From Citrobacter gillenii (lineage in GTDB: Bacteria; Pseudomonadota; Gammaproteobacteria; Enterobacterales; Enterobacteriaceae): a stretch of DNA of 64,000 bases. Both the position numbers and the translations under genes were made by a program. Below the pieces are notes generated by a model. That model did not search any database. It was not told where the DNA came from and saw nothing but the letters and a program-made list of their open reading frames with translations. The stretch covers positions 1 through 64,000 of the forward strand of contig NZ_SUQN01000010.1 in assembly GCF_013337685.1 (NCBI RefSeq), read 5' to 3'. Below are positions 29,641 to 41,000 of the stretch, piece by piece. Position 1 is the first letter of the stretch, and every line of letters starts with the position of its first letter.

Positions 29641-30537
29641 TTACATTTTTACTTTGGCAGTTAGTCCGGCGCTGTTGCGCACCTGCTCAAGAATGGCGGT
29701 CCAGTCTTCACGACCACGACCGGCGGCGCGCGCCTGGTTATAAACCTCGCGGGAGGCGGCACCCAGCGGCATCGGCACATGCAACTGATTGGCAACATCC
29801 AGCGCGATACCAAGATCTTTGTGGGCCAGCTCGATCATGAAGGCCGGGGAAAGATCGCCTTTCAGCACTTTGTTAGGCCAGGAGGTGGTGAAGTGGCCTT
29901 TTCCGGCGGGGGTCCCGCTCATCACTTTCAAGGCCACATCGAAGGAGAGACCGAGTGCCTCGCACAGCACGGCGGCTTCGGCAGACAGCGCATTCAGCGC
30001 AATGCTCATATAGTTGTTGATAAGCTTCACGCGGATGCCCATGCCCGGCCCGCCTGCGTTAATCAGTTCGCTGCCCATCGCCATCAGCACTGGTGTGGCG
30101 CGTTCGACTTGTTCTGCCGTACCACCCGCCAGCAGCAGCAATGTCCCCGCGACCGCGTGATCGGAAGTGCGTCCGACCGGACAATCCATCATGCACAAGC
30201 CCCTGGCACGCATATCGGTAATCAGCTTGTCGGTTTGCAGTGGATGAATGGTCGACATATCAATCACCAGCGCCTGCGGGGAAAGGCTTTCACAAACGCC
30301 TTGTTCACCGAATAAAACGCCGCGTACCAGATCGCCGTTTGGCAGCATGGTGATGACAAACTCTGCGTCTTTTGCGGCCTGAGCTGGCGTGCTGGCAGGC
30401 TGTGCGCCTTGTGTTACCAAGCGCTGAACAGCATCCGGGTTAACGTCAAAGACGCTGAGCTGATGGCCCTGCTTCAGCAAGTTGCTCGCCATTGGTGAAC
30501 CCATCTGACCTAATCCGATAAATGCTATAACTGCCAT
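29641..30537 (-). CDS. yihU: 3-sulfolactaldehyde reductase YihU
   Basis: 298-aa NADH-dependent enzyme of the beta-hydroxyacid dehydrogenase family that reduces sulfolactaldehyde to dihydroxypropanesulfonate. The dinucleotide motif [10 protein letters not shown] is at residues 8-17. The catalytic Lys171 lies in [10 protein letters not shown], and [10 protein letters not shown] is a substrate-loop block. The ATG at 30537 follows an AGGAG site and matches the E. coli length; the frame can be extended nine codons upstream without support. It is the first gene of the minus-strand operon, divergent from yihV across a 165-base control region. Confidence 0.96.
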   Translation of the reverse strand: MAVIAFIGLGQMGSPMASNLLKQGHQLSVFDVNPDAVQRLVTQGAQPASTPAQAAKDAEFVITMLPNGDLVRGVLFGEQGVCESLSPQALVIDMSTIHPLQTDKLITDMRARGLCMMDCPVGRTSDHAVAGTLLLLAGGTAEQVERATPVLMAMGSELINAGGPGMGIRVKLINNYMSIALNALSAEAAVLCEALGLSFDVALKVMSGTPAGKGHFTTSWPNKVLKGDLSPAFMIELAHKDLGIALDVANQLHVPMPLGAASREVYNQARAAGRGREDWTAILEQVRNSAGLTAKVKM

Positions 30538-30622
30538 AACCTTCTCCTGAGATGTGGATGTCATTTTTTGTCATTTAAAATTGGTCTTTTCTGTCTATTT
30601 TTGATCGTATTTGTAATTTATG

Positions 30623-30636
30623 GTCAAAAAATTGAC
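30623..30636. promoter_or_regulatory. Candidate CsqR operator in the yihU-yihV control region
   Basis: GTCAA-AAAA-TTGAC is a perfect inverted repeat in the centre of the divergent region, with a further TTTTTGTCATTT-like half-site at 30565-30576. CsqR (YihW) is known to repress this intergenic promoter in E. coli, but assigning these bases to it is inference. Confidence 0.45.
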
Positions 30637-30702
30637 AGCCGTCACTTTTTAAACATTTTGTGAAATTAAAATGATCCCATCCAAAACATTTGAGGAATGA
30701 CC

Positions 30703-31599
30703 ATGATTCGTATTGCTTGTGTGGGTATTGCCGTGATGGATCGCATCTATTACGTAGAAGGCTTACCGACTGAAGGGGGGAAATATGTGGCGAAGCGCTA
30801 TACGGAAGTGGGGGGAGGGCCTGCCGCAACGGCGGCAGTGGCTGCGGCGAAGTTGGGCGCGCAGGTGGACTTTATTGGCCGTGTGGGCGATGACGACACC
30901 GGAAATAGCTTGCTGGCGGAGCTTGAATCCCTGGGGGTAAATACCCGCTACACCCGGCGCTATACGGGAGCAAACTCTTCGCAATCGGCAATCATGGTTG
31001 ATGCGAAAGGGGAGCGGATTATCGTCAACTACCCCAGCCCGGACTTACTGCCGGATGCCGACTGGTTGAATGCGATTGATTTTTCACAGTGGGACGTGGT
31101 GCTGGCAGATGTTCGCTGGCACGAAGGGGCAAAGCAGGCATTTACCCTCGCGCGTCGGGCTGGAGTGATAACCGTGCTGGATGGTGATGTTACGCCGCAG
31201 GACATTAGCGAGCTGGTGGCGTTAAGCGATCATGCTGCTTTCTCTGAACCGGGACTGGCGCGCCTGACCGGGACAGAAGAATCGGAGGCTGGTCTGAAAA
31301 AAGCACAAGCGCTCACAAATGGACATGTTTATGTGACGCGAGGTGGGGAAGGCTGTGACTGGATAAAAAATAATGTGTTACAGCATCAACCTGGATTTGC
31401 CGTGGATGTGGTTGATACTACCGGTGCAGGAGATGTTTTCCACGGTGCGCTGGCCTTCAGTCTGGCTTCTGGCTGCGCCCAGGAAGATGCCGTCAAGTTT
31501 GCCAGCGGGGTTGCGGCACTGAAGTGTACGCGCCCAGGAGGGCGTGCGGGTATCCCTGACTGTGATCAAACCCGATCTTTTCTGTCACTTTTTGTATAA
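30703..31599 (+). CDS. yihV: Sulfofructose kinase YihV
   Basis: 298-aa PfkB/ribokinase-family enzyme that phosphorylates 6-deoxy-6-sulfofructose at C1 with ATP. The N-terminal GGGPAATAAVAAAKLG and the C-terminal catalytic DTTGAGDVFHGAL, with the Asp general base, are intact. The ATG at 30703 is used, since GAGGA at 30692-30696 is well spaced and the length equals E. coli; the ATG at 30697 is too close to it. It is divergent from yihU and followed by csqR. The enzyme supplies the substrate of YihT. Confidence 0.96.
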   Translation: MIRIACVGIAVMDRIYYVEGLPTEGGKYVAKRYTEVGGGPAATAAVAAAKLGAQVDFIGRVGDDDTGNSLLAELESLGVNTRYTRRYTGANSSQSAIMVDAKGERIIVNYPSPDLLPDADWLNAIDFSQWDVVLADVRWHEGAKQAFTLARRAGVITVLDGDVTPQDISELVALSDHAAFSEPGLARLTGTEESEAGLKKAQALTNGHVYVTRGGEGCDWIKNNVLQHQPGFAVDVVDTTGAGDVFHGALAFSLASGCAQEDAVKFASGVAALKCTRPGGRAGIPDCDQTRSFLSLFV

Positions 31600-31632
31600 A
31601 ATGCCAGGGCAATGGTTTTTCGAGGAAATTTC

Positions 31633-32436
31633 ATGAGTCTTACCGAACTGACCGGTAACCCGCGGCACGATCAGCTGCTGATGCTGATTAGCGAGCGCGG
31701 TTATATGAATATTGACGAGCTGGCCAGCCTGCTGGATGTTTCCACGCAGACCGTGCGCCGTGATATTCGTAAACTAAGCGAACAGGGATTGATTACGCGT
31801 CACCACGGCGGGGCAGGCAGAGCGTCGAGCGTGGTCAATACGGCGTTCGAGCAGCGTGAAGTCTCCTGGACGGAAGAGAAAAAAGCCATCGCAGAAGCGG
31901 TGGCTGACTATATTCCAGATGGTTCAACGGTGTTTATTACCATCGGTACCACCGTTGAACAGGTGGCGCGGGCGCTGTTAAACCATAACCATTTGCGCAT
32001 TATCACCAACAGTCTGCGGGTGGCGCATATTCTGTATAACAATCCGCGCTTCGAGGTGATGGTGCCCGGCGGGACGCTGCGCCCGCACAACAGCGGGATT
32101 ATCGGCCCTTCAGCCACCGCGTTTGTGGCTGATTTTCGGGCAGATTATCTGGTGACCAGCGTCGGGGCGATAGAAAACGATGGCGCGCTGCTGGAATTTG
32201 ATGTCAACGAAGCCAGCGTGGTGAAAACGATGATGGCCCATTCGCGGCATATTCTGCTGGCTGCCGATCATACGAAATACACGGCTTCCGCAGCGGTAGA
32301 GATTGGTAATGTGTCTCAGGTGACGGCGTTGTTTACCGATGAGTATCCCGGTCCGGCATTGCACAACTTGCTCCAGTCGCAGCAGGTGGAAATTGTGCAG
32401 GTGAGTCCCTCCCAGGATGACGCTCTGGCAATGTAA
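31633..32436 (+). CDS. csqR: DeoR-family repressor CsqR (YihW)
   Basis: 267-aa regulator of the sulfoquinovose genes. The N-terminal DeoR helix-turn-helix (about residues 16-60) contains IDELASLLDVSTQTVRRDI. The sugar-binding DeoR C-terminal domain carries ITIGTTVEQVA and the LAADHTKY block typical of the family. The start MSLTEL at 31633 agrees with E. coli; a seven-codon upstream extension has no support. In E. coli CsqR represses the yih operons and is released by sulfoquinovose or its glycoside. It is separated from yihV by 33 bases and likely cotranscribed. Confidence 0.94.
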   Translation: MSLTELTGNPRHDQLLMLISERGYMNIDELASLLDVSTQTVRRDIRKLSEQGLITRHHGGAGRASSVVNTAFEQREVSWTEEKKAIAEAVADYIPDGSTVFITIGTTVEQVARALLNHNHLRIITNSLRVAHILYNNPRFEVMVPGGTLRPHNSGIIGPSATAFVADFRADYLVTSVGAIENDGALLEFDVNEASVVKTMMAHSRHILLAADHTKYTASAAVEIGNVSQVTALFTDEYPGPALHNLLQSQQVEIVQVSPSQDDALAM

Positions 32437-32541
32437 TCCCCTCTAGTGGTGACTCGGAAACGTCAAAGCCATCACGCACGCATAGTCAAACTTCTCCTTT
32501 CCCGCTACAGTTATTCATCCATGGCGAGTAAGGAGAAGGAC

Positions 32542-33141
32542 ATGCTCTATATCTTTGATTTGGGTAATGTGATTGTCGATATCGACTTCAATCGCGTGTT
32601 AGGCACATGGAGCGATCTGAGCCGTGTCCCGCTGGCTTCGCTAAAGCAAAGTTTCACCATGGGGGAGGCTTTTCGCCAACATGAGCGGGGTGAAATAACC
32701 GATGAGGCGTTTGCCGAGGCGCTGTGTCACGACATGGCGCTGCCGTTGAGTTACGAACAGTTTTCCCATGGCTGGCAGGCCGTTTTTGTTGCGCTACGCC
32801 CCGACGTCATCGACATCATGCATAAACTGCGTGAGCAGGGGCATCGTGTCGTGGTGCTGTCGAATACCAACCACCTGCATACGACATTTTGGCCGGATGA
32901 GTACCCAGAAGTTCGCCAGGCTGCGGACCATATCTATCTTTCCCAGGAACTCGGCATGCGTAAACCCGAAGCGCGGATTTACCAGCATGTTCTGCAGTCC
33001 GAAGGTTTTTCTGCCGCAGATACGGTCTTTTTTGATGATAACGCCGATAATATTGAAGGGGCTAACCAGTTAGGGATCACCAGCATCCTGGTCGTTGATA
33101 AAACGACCATACCTGACTATTTCGCGACGGTGTTATGCTAA
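32542..33141 (+). CDS. yihX: Alpha-D-glucose-1-phosphate phosphatase YihX
   Basis: 199-aa HAD-superfamily phosphatase, as long as E. coli YihX. HAD motif I is altered to [10 protein letters not shown], as in E. coli, motif II is VVVLSNTN, the motif III Lys lies in MRKPEARIY and motif IV is FFDDNADN. The enzyme releases glucose from glucose 1-phosphate, a step tied to glycogen turnover. The start at 32542 is chosen because AAGGAG precedes it; a 32-codon upstream open extension contains no family sequence. The last codons overlap the start of yihY by seven bases. Confidence 0.94.
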   Translation: MLYIFDLGNVIVDIDFNRVLGTWSDLSRVPLASLKQSFTMGEAFRQHERGEITDEAFAEALCHDMALPLSYEQFSHGWQAVFVALRPDVIDIMHKLREQGHRVVVLSNTNHLHTTFWPDEYPEVRQAADHIYLSQELGMRKPEARIYQHVLQSEGFSAADTVFFDDNADNIEGANQLGITSILVVDKTTIPDYFATVLC

Positions 33142-34001
33142 AAAACGTGCATCAAAAAGCCAGGCACCATACGCGTCCTGTACGGGCCTGGCTGAAGTTA
33201 TTATGGCAACGCATTGATGAGGACAACATGACGACACTGGCGGGCAACCTGGCTTACGTCTCGTTGCTTTCGTTAGTGCCGCTTATCGCCGTTGTTTTTG
33301 CGCTTTTCGCCGCATTTCCCATGTTTTCCGACGTCAGCATTCAGCTGCGACATTTTATATTCGCTAATTTTATTCCGGCCACCGGCGATGTTATTCAGCG
33401 CTATATCGAACAGTTTGTCGCGAACTCGAACAAAATGACCGCCGTCGGCGCATGTGGGCTGATTGTGACGGCTCTGTTGCTGATGTATGCCATCGACAGC
33501 GCACTGAATACCATTTGGCGCAGCAAACGCACCCGGCCCAAAGTGTATTCGTTTGCGGTGTACTGGATGATTTTAACGCTGGGCCCGTTGTTGGCGGGTG
33601 CCAGTCTGGCGATCAGCTCTTATCTTTTGTCCCTGCGCTGGGCCAGCGATCTCAATACCGTTATTGATAACGTCCTGAGGGTATTGCCGCTGGTGCTCTC
33701 CTGGCTCTCATTCTGGCTGCTGTACAGCATTGTACCTACCACACGCGTACCCAATCGTGATGCGGTGATCGGCGCTTTTGTCGCCGCGGTGCTGTTCGAA
33801 GCTGGGAAGAAAGGATTTGCACTCTATATCACGATGTTTCCGTCTTATCAGTTGATCTACGGCGTGCTGGCGGTGATCCCCATTTTATTCGTCTGGGTAT
33901 ACTGGACGTGGTGTATCGTCTTGCTAGGCGCGGAAATAACTGTCACTCTCGGTGAATACCGCAAACTCAAACAAGCCGCAGAACAAGAAGAAGCAGAATA
34001 A
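33135..34001 (+). CDS. yihY: Inner membrane protein YihY (BrkB-like, UPF0761)
   Basis: 288-aa integral membrane protein with about six helices, of the YihY/virulence factor BrkB family. The signature [18 protein letters not shown] and, near the C-terminus, [20 protein letters not shown] are present. It was once misassigned as RNase BN. Function is unknown; BrkB was linked to serum resistance in Bordetella, but that does not transfer automatically. It overlaps yihX and is followed by dtd after two bases, so yihX-yihY-dtd-yiiD form one operon. Confidence 0.93.
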   Translation: MLKNVHQKARHHTRPVRAWLKLLWQRIDEDNMTTLAGNLAYVSLLSLVPLIAVVFALFAAFPMFSDVSIQLRHFIFANFIPATGDVIQRYIEQFVANSNKMTAVGACGLIVTALLLMYAIDSALNTIWRSKRTRPKVYSFAVYWMILTLGPLLAGASLAISSYLLSLRWASDLNTVIDNVLRVLPLVLSWLSFWLLYSIVPTTRVPNRDAVIGAFVAAVLFEAGKKGFALYITMFPSYQLIYGVLAVIPILFVWVYWTWCIVLLGAEITVTLGEYRKLKQAAEQEEAE

Positions 34002-34003
34002 AT

Positions 34004-34441
34004 ATGATTGCATTGATTCAGCGCGTAACCCGTGCCAGCGTCACCGTGGAGGATGAGGTGACGGGTGAAATTGGCCCAGGACTTTTAGTCTTATTAGGTG
34101 TCGAAAGGGATGATGACGAACAGAAAGCAAACCGCCTTTGCGAGCGCGTGCTCGGCTATCGAATTTTTAGCGATGCCGAAGGTAAGATGAACCTGAACGT
34201 ACAACAGGCGGGTGGCAGCGTGCTGGTGGTCTCACAGTTTACGCTGGCGGCAGATACCGAACGGGGCATGCGCCCGGGCTTCTCAAAGGGCGCTGCGCCC
34301 GATCGTGCAGAAGCGTTATATGAATACTTTGTTGAGCGCTGTCGCCAACAGGAGATGAATACGCAAACCGGACGATTCGCTGCGGATATGCAGGTTTCAC
34401 TGGTTAATGATGGCCCCGTGACGTTCTGGTTACAGGTATGA
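34004..34441 (+). CDS. dtd: D-aminoacyl-tRNA deacylase
   Basis: 145-aa homodimeric proofreading enzyme that removes D-amino acids from tRNA. The two hallmark motifs are present: SQFTLAAD (the SQxT motif, about residues 77-84) and the cross-subunit GP motif in NDGPVTFWL near the C-terminus. Length equals E. coli Dtd. It starts two bases after yihY, and its TGA overlaps the ATG of yiiD as ATGA, indicating translational coupling. Confidence 0.97.
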   Translation: MIALIQRVTRASVTVEDEVTGEIGPGLLVLLGVERDDDEQKANRLCERVLGYRIFSDAEGKMNLNVQQAGGSVLVVSQFTLAADTERGMRPGFSKGAAPDRAEALYEYFVERCRQQEMNTQTGRFAADMQVSLVNDGPVTFWLQV

Positions 34442-35427
34442 ATCAGCTTCCGGCGTGGTCGCGGGTAACAAGAGAGAATACAACTATGTATCACCTTCGA
34501 GTGCCGCAAACAGAAGAAGAATTGGCGCGTTACTACCAGTTTCGCTGGGAGATGTTGCGTAAACCACTGCATCAGCCAAAAGGCTCCGAGCGGGATGCCT
34601 GGGATGCGATGGCGCACCACCAGATGGTGGTGGATGAAGAGGGTAATCTGGTTGCGGTTGGGCGTTTGTACATCAATGCGGATAACGAAGCCTCCATACG
34701 CTTTATGGCTGTAGACCCGTCCGTGCAGGAGAAGGGCTTAGGCACGCTGATGGCGATGACCCTGGAATCTGTGGCGCGTCAGGAAGGGGTCAAGCGCGTA
34801 ACCTGTAGCGCCCGTGAAGATGCGGTCGAATTTTTTGCCAAGCTGGGTTTTGTGAGCCAGGGTGAAATCACCACGCCGCAAACCACGCCGGTACGCCACT
34901 TTTTGATGATCAAGCCCATTGCCACACTGGATGATATTCTTCATCGCGGTGACTGGTGTGGACAGCTTCAGCAAGCCTGGTACGAACATATTCCGCTGAG
35001 CGAGAAAATGGGCGTGCGTATTCAGCAGTATACCGGGCAAAAATTCATTACCACGATGCCCGAAACCGGCAATCAAAACCCGCACCATACCCTGTTTGCC
35101 GGAAGCCTGTTTTCTCTGGCTACGTTAACCGGTTGGGGGCTGATCTGGCTAATGCTGCGCGAGCGCCATTTGGGCGGAACGATTATCCTCGCCGATGCAC
35201 ATATCCGCTACAGCAGACCGATCACCGGCAAGCCGACGGCCATTGCCGATCTGGGTTCGCTGAGTGGCGATCTTGACCGTCTGGCGAGAGGCCGTAAGGC
35301 GCGTGTCCAGATGCAGGTAGAGGTCTTTGGCGATGATGCGGCAGGTGTGGTGTTTGAAGGCACCTACATTGTGCTACCCGCAAAACCATTTGGTGCCTAC
35401 GAAGAAGGTGGAAACGAAGAGGAGTAG
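34438..35427 (+). CDS. yiiD: YiiD/FabY: GNAT plus hotdog thioesterase-like protein
   Basis: 329-aa two-domain protein, equal in length to E. coli YiiD. The N-terminal GNAT acetyltransferase domain (about 20-150) has the acetyl-CoA loop [12 protein letters not shown]. The C-terminal half (about 180-325) is a YiiD-type hotdog domain ([21 protein letters not shown]). In E. coli it has been named FabY and connected to FabH-independent initiation of fatty acid synthesis. It is the last gene of the yihX-yihY-dtd-yiiD operon. K-12 has yiiE and yiiF after it; here only 126 bases separate it from fdhE. Confidence 0.93.
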   Translation: MNQLPAWSRVTRENTTMYHLRVPQTEEELARYYQFRWEMLRKPLHQPKGSERDAWDAMAHHQMVVDEEGNLVAVGRLYINADNEASIRFMAVDPSVQEKGLGTLMAMTLESVARQEGVKRVTCSAREDAVEFFAKLGFVSQGEITTPQTTPVRHFLMIKPIATLDDILHRGDWCGQLQQAWYEHIPLSEKMGVRIQQYTGQKFITTMPETGNQNPHHTLFAGSLFSLATLTGWGLIWLMLRERHLGGTIILADAHIRYSRPITGKPTAIADLGSLSGDLDRLARGRKARVQMQVEVFGDDAAGVVFEGTYIVLPAKPFGAYEEGGNEEE

Positions 35428-35511
35428 GGGCAAATCCCTGTTTTTCATTCTACCCCGTTCGCTATTGCTAACGATCCCAGACGTGTTATTCAGGCATTAA
35501 GCGTCTAAAGG

Positions 35512-35545
35512 ACAACCCGGCAGCGTGAAATGCTCACCGGGTTGT
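35512..35545. terminator. Candidate terminator between yiiD and fdhE
   Basis: A 9-bp perfect stem ACAACCCGG (35512-35520) / CCGGGTTGT (35537-35545) with a 16-base loop in the convergent gap. It lacks a proper T run on either side, so it may be a processing or Rho-linked structure. Confidence 0.4.
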
Positions 35546-35553
35546 GAGTAGAC

Positions 35554-36483
35554 TTACTCCCCTTCACCCGGGAACAGGAACGGGTTGATGGAGCTGCGGG
35601 CAAAGCCCTCTTGCTCCATGTGCGCGTCCAGCATCAGCGAGGCGAGGTCGTCGGCAACGGCTTCGACATTGGGGTCTTTTTCCTGATACAGAATCTTCAG
35701 GTAAGTCCCGCAGTCGCCGCAGCTTTCAGCTTTAATCGCAGACTGTTCGTTATCCAGTGACCAGTAGTTCAAATCACGGCTTTGCTCGCAGTTGCTGCAC
35801 TTCACGCGCACCACGTGCCACTCGGTTTCACACAGGTTGCAGTGCAGATAGCGCAGCCCCTGAGTGGTACCGATTTGCACCATGCTGGAGACTGGCATCG
35901 AACCGCACACCGGGCAGAACTGGCGCTGTTCACCGTATTCCGCTCGGGCTTTGCCGGGGATCAGGCTGGCCATTTGTGCCCAGTAGAGCGACAGCGCGGC
36001 CCAGATGAACGGCGCTTTATCACTGCTGACCGACGCAAAATCAGAAGCAAACAGCGCGCTGGCCATCAGTTCCAGCTCTTGCTCGGAGGCTTTTTCCAGA
36101 TTCTCGATCACCGCTAACGCAGGGCCGCTCATTTCTGGTTTCAGCTCAGCAATTAACGATTGCAGCAGTTTTTGCCAGTGCTTATCGCGTGGCAGAACGT
36201 GGATATCCAGCGGCGGTTTGCCCTGATCGTTCGCTTCTTTGATGCGCGCGGTCAGGTCCATCTGCAGCGGATGGTCGTACAGCACCACTTCCTGCGCATG
36301 AGCGATCAGCGCAGCAAAGCGCAGATAATCACCCAACGGGTTGTTTTCGGCCAGCTCGCGCAGACGCTCAGCACGGCGGTTATACAAATTTTTGAGTCTG
36401 GGGAACAATAACGGCGGAATCATATCCGCCGTGCGTTTCTCGCTCGAACCCAGCTCATCTTGCGGGATTATGCGAATACTCAT
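35554..36483 (-). CDS. fdhE: Formate dehydrogenase accessory protein FdhE
   Basis: 309-aa cytosolic protein needed for maturation of the respiratory formate dehydrogenases. Its C-terminal half has four zinc-ribbon-like CxxC pairs: FCPVCG, HCNLCE, KCSNCE and SCGDCGTY. Length equals E. coli FdhE. It overlaps fdoI by four bases, so it is translated from the fdoGHI mRNA. It probably binds the FdoG/FdnG subunit before Tat export. Confidence 0.96.
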   Translation of the reverse strand: MSIRIIPQDELGSSEKRTADMIPPLLFPRLKNLYNRRAERLRELAENNPLGDYLRFAALIAHAQEVVLYDHPLQMDLTARIKEANDQGKPPLDIHVLPRDKHWQKLLQSLIAELKPEMSGPALAVIENLEKASEQELELMASALFASDFASVSSDKAPFIWAALSLYWAQMASLIPGKARAEYGEQRQFCPVCGSMPVSSMVQIGTTQGLRYLHCNLCETEWHVVRVKCSNCEQSRDLNYWSLDNEQSAIKAESCGDCGTYLKILYQEKDPNVEAVADDLASLMLDAHMEQEGFARSSINPFLFPGEGE

Positions 36484-37115
36484 TCAGATGACTTTTCCTG
36501 TTTCTGGCGGACTTCACGGTACCAGCGTGGGTGATGTTTCTTCGCCCATGAGCTGGTGACCCATCCTTCCACCATCGCGGTAATGGTGCCTTTCACCCAA
36601 AGGGCGGCGTAAATGTGCACCATGATAACCACAATTAACGCTACTGCGGCAAATGAATGCAGCATTAACGCGAATCGGATCACCGGGATTGAGAAAGCAG
36701 GCGCAAAATACGGGCGCCAGATGATCACTCCGCTCACCAGCAACAGGACCAGGAAGATAATCGCCGCCCAGAATACGCATTTCTGGCCGAAGTTATAACG
36801 TCCCGTGTCACCTACTTCCTCGTTGACGACGATCTTACGAATATTCTTCGCCCAAAAGATATCATCCCGATTGATTAGATTGTGGTGCCAGTAACGGAAA
36901 AACATGATGATAAACGAGGCAAACATAATCACGCCGACAAACGGGTGCAGAATTCGCGCCAGCTGCGGGGTGCCCATGATTTGCATCAGCCAGTTGAAGG
37001 ATGGGAAGAAAAAGCCCAGCCCGCTTATCGCCGCCAACATGAAGCAGAAGGCGGTGACCCAGTGGTTGATGCGTTCCGGCGCTGTATAGCGCACGATGGT
37101 GTCACGTCGTTTCAT
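36480..37115 (-). CDS. fdoI: Formate dehydrogenase-O cytochrome b556 subunit
   Basis: 211-aa membrane subunit with four transmembrane helices and two heme b groups, which passes electrons from FdoH to menaquinone or ubiquinone. Conserved heme-ligand histidines are seen in [33 protein letters not shown] and [11 protein letters not shown]. Length equals E. coli FdoI. It overlaps fdoH and fdhE by four bases each, typical of a tightly coupled operon. Confidence 0.97.
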   Translation of the reverse strand: MKRRDTIVRYTAPERINHWVTAFCFMLAAISGLGFFFPSFNWLMQIMGTPQLARILHPFVGVIMFASFIIMFFRYWHHNLINRDDIFWAKNIRKIVVNEEVGDTGRYNFGQKCVFWAAIIFLVLLLVSGVIIWRPYFAPAFSIPVIRFALMLHSFAAVALIVVIMVHIYAALWVKGTITAMVEGWVTSSWAKKHHPRWYREVRQKQEKSSE

Positions 37116-38014
37116 TTGCGCACCTCGTCTTTTTCTTCATGCAGATTGTCTTCTTCCTCTTCCGCACGGTTCGGACCGACGCCGACGTAGTGGAAGATGC
37201 TGGCCGCAAATGTCGCTGCAAAGCCGACCGCTGCGAGGGGTTTCCAGATGCCTTTCCAGAACTTCACGGTGGCGCTGATTTCCGGGTTTTCCGGCAGGCC
37301 ATGGTACAGATTCGGCTTGTCGGCATGATGCAAAACGTACATAACGTGCGTACCGCCAACGCCTATCGGATCGTACAGTCCGGCGTTATCGTAGCCACGG
37401 GTCTTCAGCTCTGCCACGCGCTCGCCTGCCAGCGTTTTCATCGACTCTTTGGTGCCGAAATGAATCGCGCCGGTTGGGCAGGTTTTCACGCAGGCCGGTT
37501 CTTGTCCTACCACAACACGGTCAACGCACAGCGTACATTTATAGACGCGATTGTCTTCCGGGTTGAGGCGCGGCACGTCGAACGGACAGCCTGCAATGCA
37601 GTAGCCGCAGCCAATGCACTGCTCGGACTGGAAGTCGACAATGCCGTTGGCATACTGAATGATTGCCCCTTCCGCCGGACACGCCTTCAGGCAGCCCGGA
37701 TCGGCACAGTGCATGCAGCCATCCTTGCGGATCAGCCACTCCAGTTTGTCGTCTTGTTCCACTTCCGAGAAGCGCATCACCGTCCAGGATTTGGCGGTCA
37801 AATCGGCGGGGTTGTCGTACACCCCAACGTTGCTGCCGATTTCATCGCGGATATCGTTCCACTCTGAGCAGGCCACCTGACAGGCTTTACAACCGATGCA
37901 GGTGGTGACGTCGATGAGCTTGGCCACTTCCTCCTGGTGATCCCGCGCCTGAGGCGCGGGGGTGAAACCGTTAGTGGCGGATCGACGAATGATGTCTTGC
38001 GATTGATAAGCCAT
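37112..38014 (-). CDS. fdoH: Formate dehydrogenase-O iron-sulfur subunit
   Basis: 300-aa electron-transfer subunit with four [4Fe-4S] clusters. Cysteine blocks are [44 protein letters not shown] and CTLCVDRV followed by CVKTCP. A C-terminal membrane anchor (about 255-280, [20 protein letters not shown]) holds it to FdoI. It lies 12 bases after fdoG and overlaps fdoI. Length equals E. coli FdoH. It is exported by the Tat system with FdoG. Confidence 0.97.
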   Translation of the reverse strand: MAYQSQDIIRRSATNGFTPAPQARDHQEEVAKLIDVTTCIGCKACQVACSEWNDIRDEIGSNVGVYDNPADLTAKSWTVMRFSEVEQDDKLEWLIRKDGCMHCADPGCLKACPAEGAIIQYANGIVDFQSEQCIGCGYCIAGCPFDVPRLNPEDNRVYKCTLCVDRVVVGQEPACVKTCPTGAIHFGTKESMKTLAGERVAELKTRGYDNAGLYDPIGVGGTHVMYVLHHADKPNLYHGLPENPEISATVKFWKGIWKPLAAVGFAATFAASIFHYVGVGPNRAEEEEDNLHEEKDEVRK

Positions 38015-38026
38015 AGGTCGTCTCCG

Positions 38027-41000
38027 TTACACCTTTTCCACGTTCACGAGGAAGGACTTAAATTCCGGCGTCTGCGTGTTCGCATCACCGACGAATGGCG
38101 TTAACGTGTTAGCGATAAAGCCTTTTTTCGCCACACCTTCGTAGCCCCAGTGGATCGGAATACCGATGGTGTCGATATCCTGACCGTTGGCCTTCAGCGT
38201 GCGAATACGTTTGGTCACCACCGCTTTGGCTTTGATGTAGCCGCGGTTAGAAGAGACCTTAACGGTATCGCCGTGGGAGATGCCGAGCTTGTTCGCCAGC
38301 TTCTCGCCAATTTCCACAAACTGTTCCGGCTGAGCGATGGCGTTTAGCAGCGCGTGCTTGGTCCAGTAGTGGAAGTGCTCGGTCAGACGGTAGGTCGTCC
38401 CGACGTACGGGAACTTATCCGCTTTGCCCAGTGCTTCTTCATCGCCTTTAAAGATACGGGCAGCCGGGTTAGAGATAACGTTCGGATGCAGCGGGTTGGT
38501 GCCCAGCGGCGTTTCAAACGGCTCGTAGTGTTCCGGGAACGGCCCTTCCGCCATCTTATCGATAGCAAACAGGCGTCCCATCCCTTCGGGCTGCATGATA
38601 AACGGCCCGACGTTGCTGCCCGGTGCGGCGGCGCTGTAGTCCGGAATATCCATCCCGCTCCATTTCGCCCCATCCCATTTCAGGATCTGACGTTTTGGAT
38701 CCCACGGATTCCCCTGCGGGTCAGCGGAGGCGCGGTTATACAGAATGCGGCGGTTGAGCGGCCATGCCCATGCCCAGCCCAGCGTATTGCCCAGGCCCGA
38801 CGGATCGGCGTTATCACGACGCGCCATCTGGTTGCCTTCCGGTGTCCAGCTACCGGCAAATATCCAGCAGCCGCTGGAGGTAGTGCCGTCATCGCGCAGT
38901 TGGGCAAATGAACTAAGCTGTTGGCCTTTCTTGACGATCACCGCACCGGTTGCTGGGTCGGTGATATCAGCCAGGGCTTTACCGTTGCTCTCCATCGCCA
39001 CTTCTTCTGAAGCAGGTTCATGCGGCGTGGAGTAGTTCCAGGTCATGCTCAGCACCTGTTCCGGGTTCGCTCCCCCCTGTTCGGCGTACATCTTGCGCAT
39101 GCGCAGGAAGATACCGGCGAGGATTTCACCGTCGGTGGCGGCAATCCCTGGGGCATCCGCGCCTTTCCAGTGCCACTGCAGCCAGCGTCCGGAGTTAACG
39201 ATTGAGCCGTTTTCTTCGGCGAAGCAGGTGGACGGCAGACGGAACACTTCGGTCTGGATTTTTGACGGATCCACATCGTTCGACTCACCGTGGTTTTGCC
39301 AGAAGGTGGACGTTTCGGTGTTGAGTGGGTCGATAGTCACCAGGAACTTCAGTTTTGACAGTGAAGCCACGACCTTGTTTTTGTTCGGGAATGAGGCGAC
39401 CGGGTTGAAGCCCTGGCAGATGTAGCCATTCACTTTGCCCTGGTTCATCATCTCGAAGTACTGCAGCACGTCGTACCCTTTATCCCACTTCGGCAGCCAG
39501 TCGAAGCCCCAGCTATTTTCCGCTGTCGCTTTATCACCAAAGAAGGCCTTCATCATCGAGACGAAGAATTTCGGGTAGTTGCCCCAGTAGTTTACCTGAC
39601 CTTCCAGCAACGGTTTTGGCGTGTTGGCCGCAAGGTAAGTTTGCAGGTCGGTTTGCTTTTCGCTTGGCAGCGTCATGTAACCAGGCAGGCTCTGCGACAG
39701 CAGGCCTAAGTCAGTCAGACCCTGAATATTGGAGTGACCGCGCAGGGCGTTAACGCCACCGCCTGCCATCCCCATATTGCCGAGCAGAAGCTGGATCATC
39801 GCCATGGTGCGAATGTTCTGCGCGCCCACGGAGTGCTGCGTCCAGCCCAGCGCGTACAGGAACGACGCGGTTTTGTCTTTGGCGCTGGTTTCAGCGATGT
39901 ATTCGCAGACTTTCAGGAAATCAGCCTTCGGCGTACCGCAAATGTTTTCGACAACATCCGGCGTGTAGCGGGAAACGTGCTGTTTCAGCAGATTCCACAC
40001 GCAGCGCGGGTGTTGCAGCGTAACATCGCGTTTGGCGAAGCCTTTTTCATCCAGCTCGTAGTTCCAGCTGGTTTTATCATACTTGCGTTTGTCCGCGTCA
40101 TAGCCGGTGAAAAGGCCATCTTCGAAGCCATAATCTTCACGCACAATCAGACTGGCGTTGGTGTAGGCTTCGGTATATTCGCGGTTGAATTTTTCGTTAT
40201 TCAGCAGGTACAGCAAGACGCCTGACAAGAAGGCAATGTCAGTACCGGAACGAATGGGTGCATAGAAATCTGCCACCGCTGCGGTTCGCGTAAAGCGAGG
40301 ATCGACCACAATCAGCTTCGCGCCGTTGTGAATTTTGGCTTCCATCGCCCAGCGGAATCCGACCGGGTGAGCTTCAGCGGCGTTACCGCCCATCACCACA
40401 ACGAGGTTGGCATTTTTAATGTCGACCCAGTGGTTGGTCATCGCACCGCGACCAAATGTTGGAGCAAGACTTGCTACCGTTGGTCCGTGTCAGACGCGCG
40501 CCTGGTTGTCGACCGCGAGCATACCCAGCGCGCGGGAGAATTTTTGCGTTAAATAGCCGGTTTCATTACTGGAGGCGGAAGCACACAGCATCCCGGTGGA
40601 AAGCCAGCGGTTAACGGTGACGCCTTCGGCGTTCTGCGCAACGTAGTTAGCGTCGCGGTCTTCTTTCATCAGCTTCGCGATGCGGTCAAATGCCTCATCC
40701 CAGCTAATTTGTTGCCACTTATCGGAGCCTGGTGCACGGTATTCCGGGAATTTCAGCCGGCTTTCGGAGTGGATGAAATCCACCAGACCAGCCCCTTTCG
40801 GGCACAGCGCGCCACGGTTCACCGGATGGTCCGGATCGCCCTCGATATGGAAGATGGATGCTTTGGCGTTTTTCGCACCGTCACCGAGACTGTACATTAA
40901 CAGTCCACAGCCAACGGAACAGTAAGTGCAGGTGTTACGGGTTTCGCGGGTACGCAGCAGTTTATATTGCCGTGTTTCCGCTAGCGCTACGCCGGGTGCA

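Noticed and set aside
38354-40225. Long plus-strand frames opposite fdoG
   Set aside because: They are mirror frames of the GC-rich fdoG coding sequence, without ribosome binding sites or family motifs.
40441-40490. Apparent frameshift or nonsense mutation in fdoG
   Set aside because: The TGA is in frame, at the position of the E. coli selenocysteine codon, and is followed by a SECIS-type hairpin.
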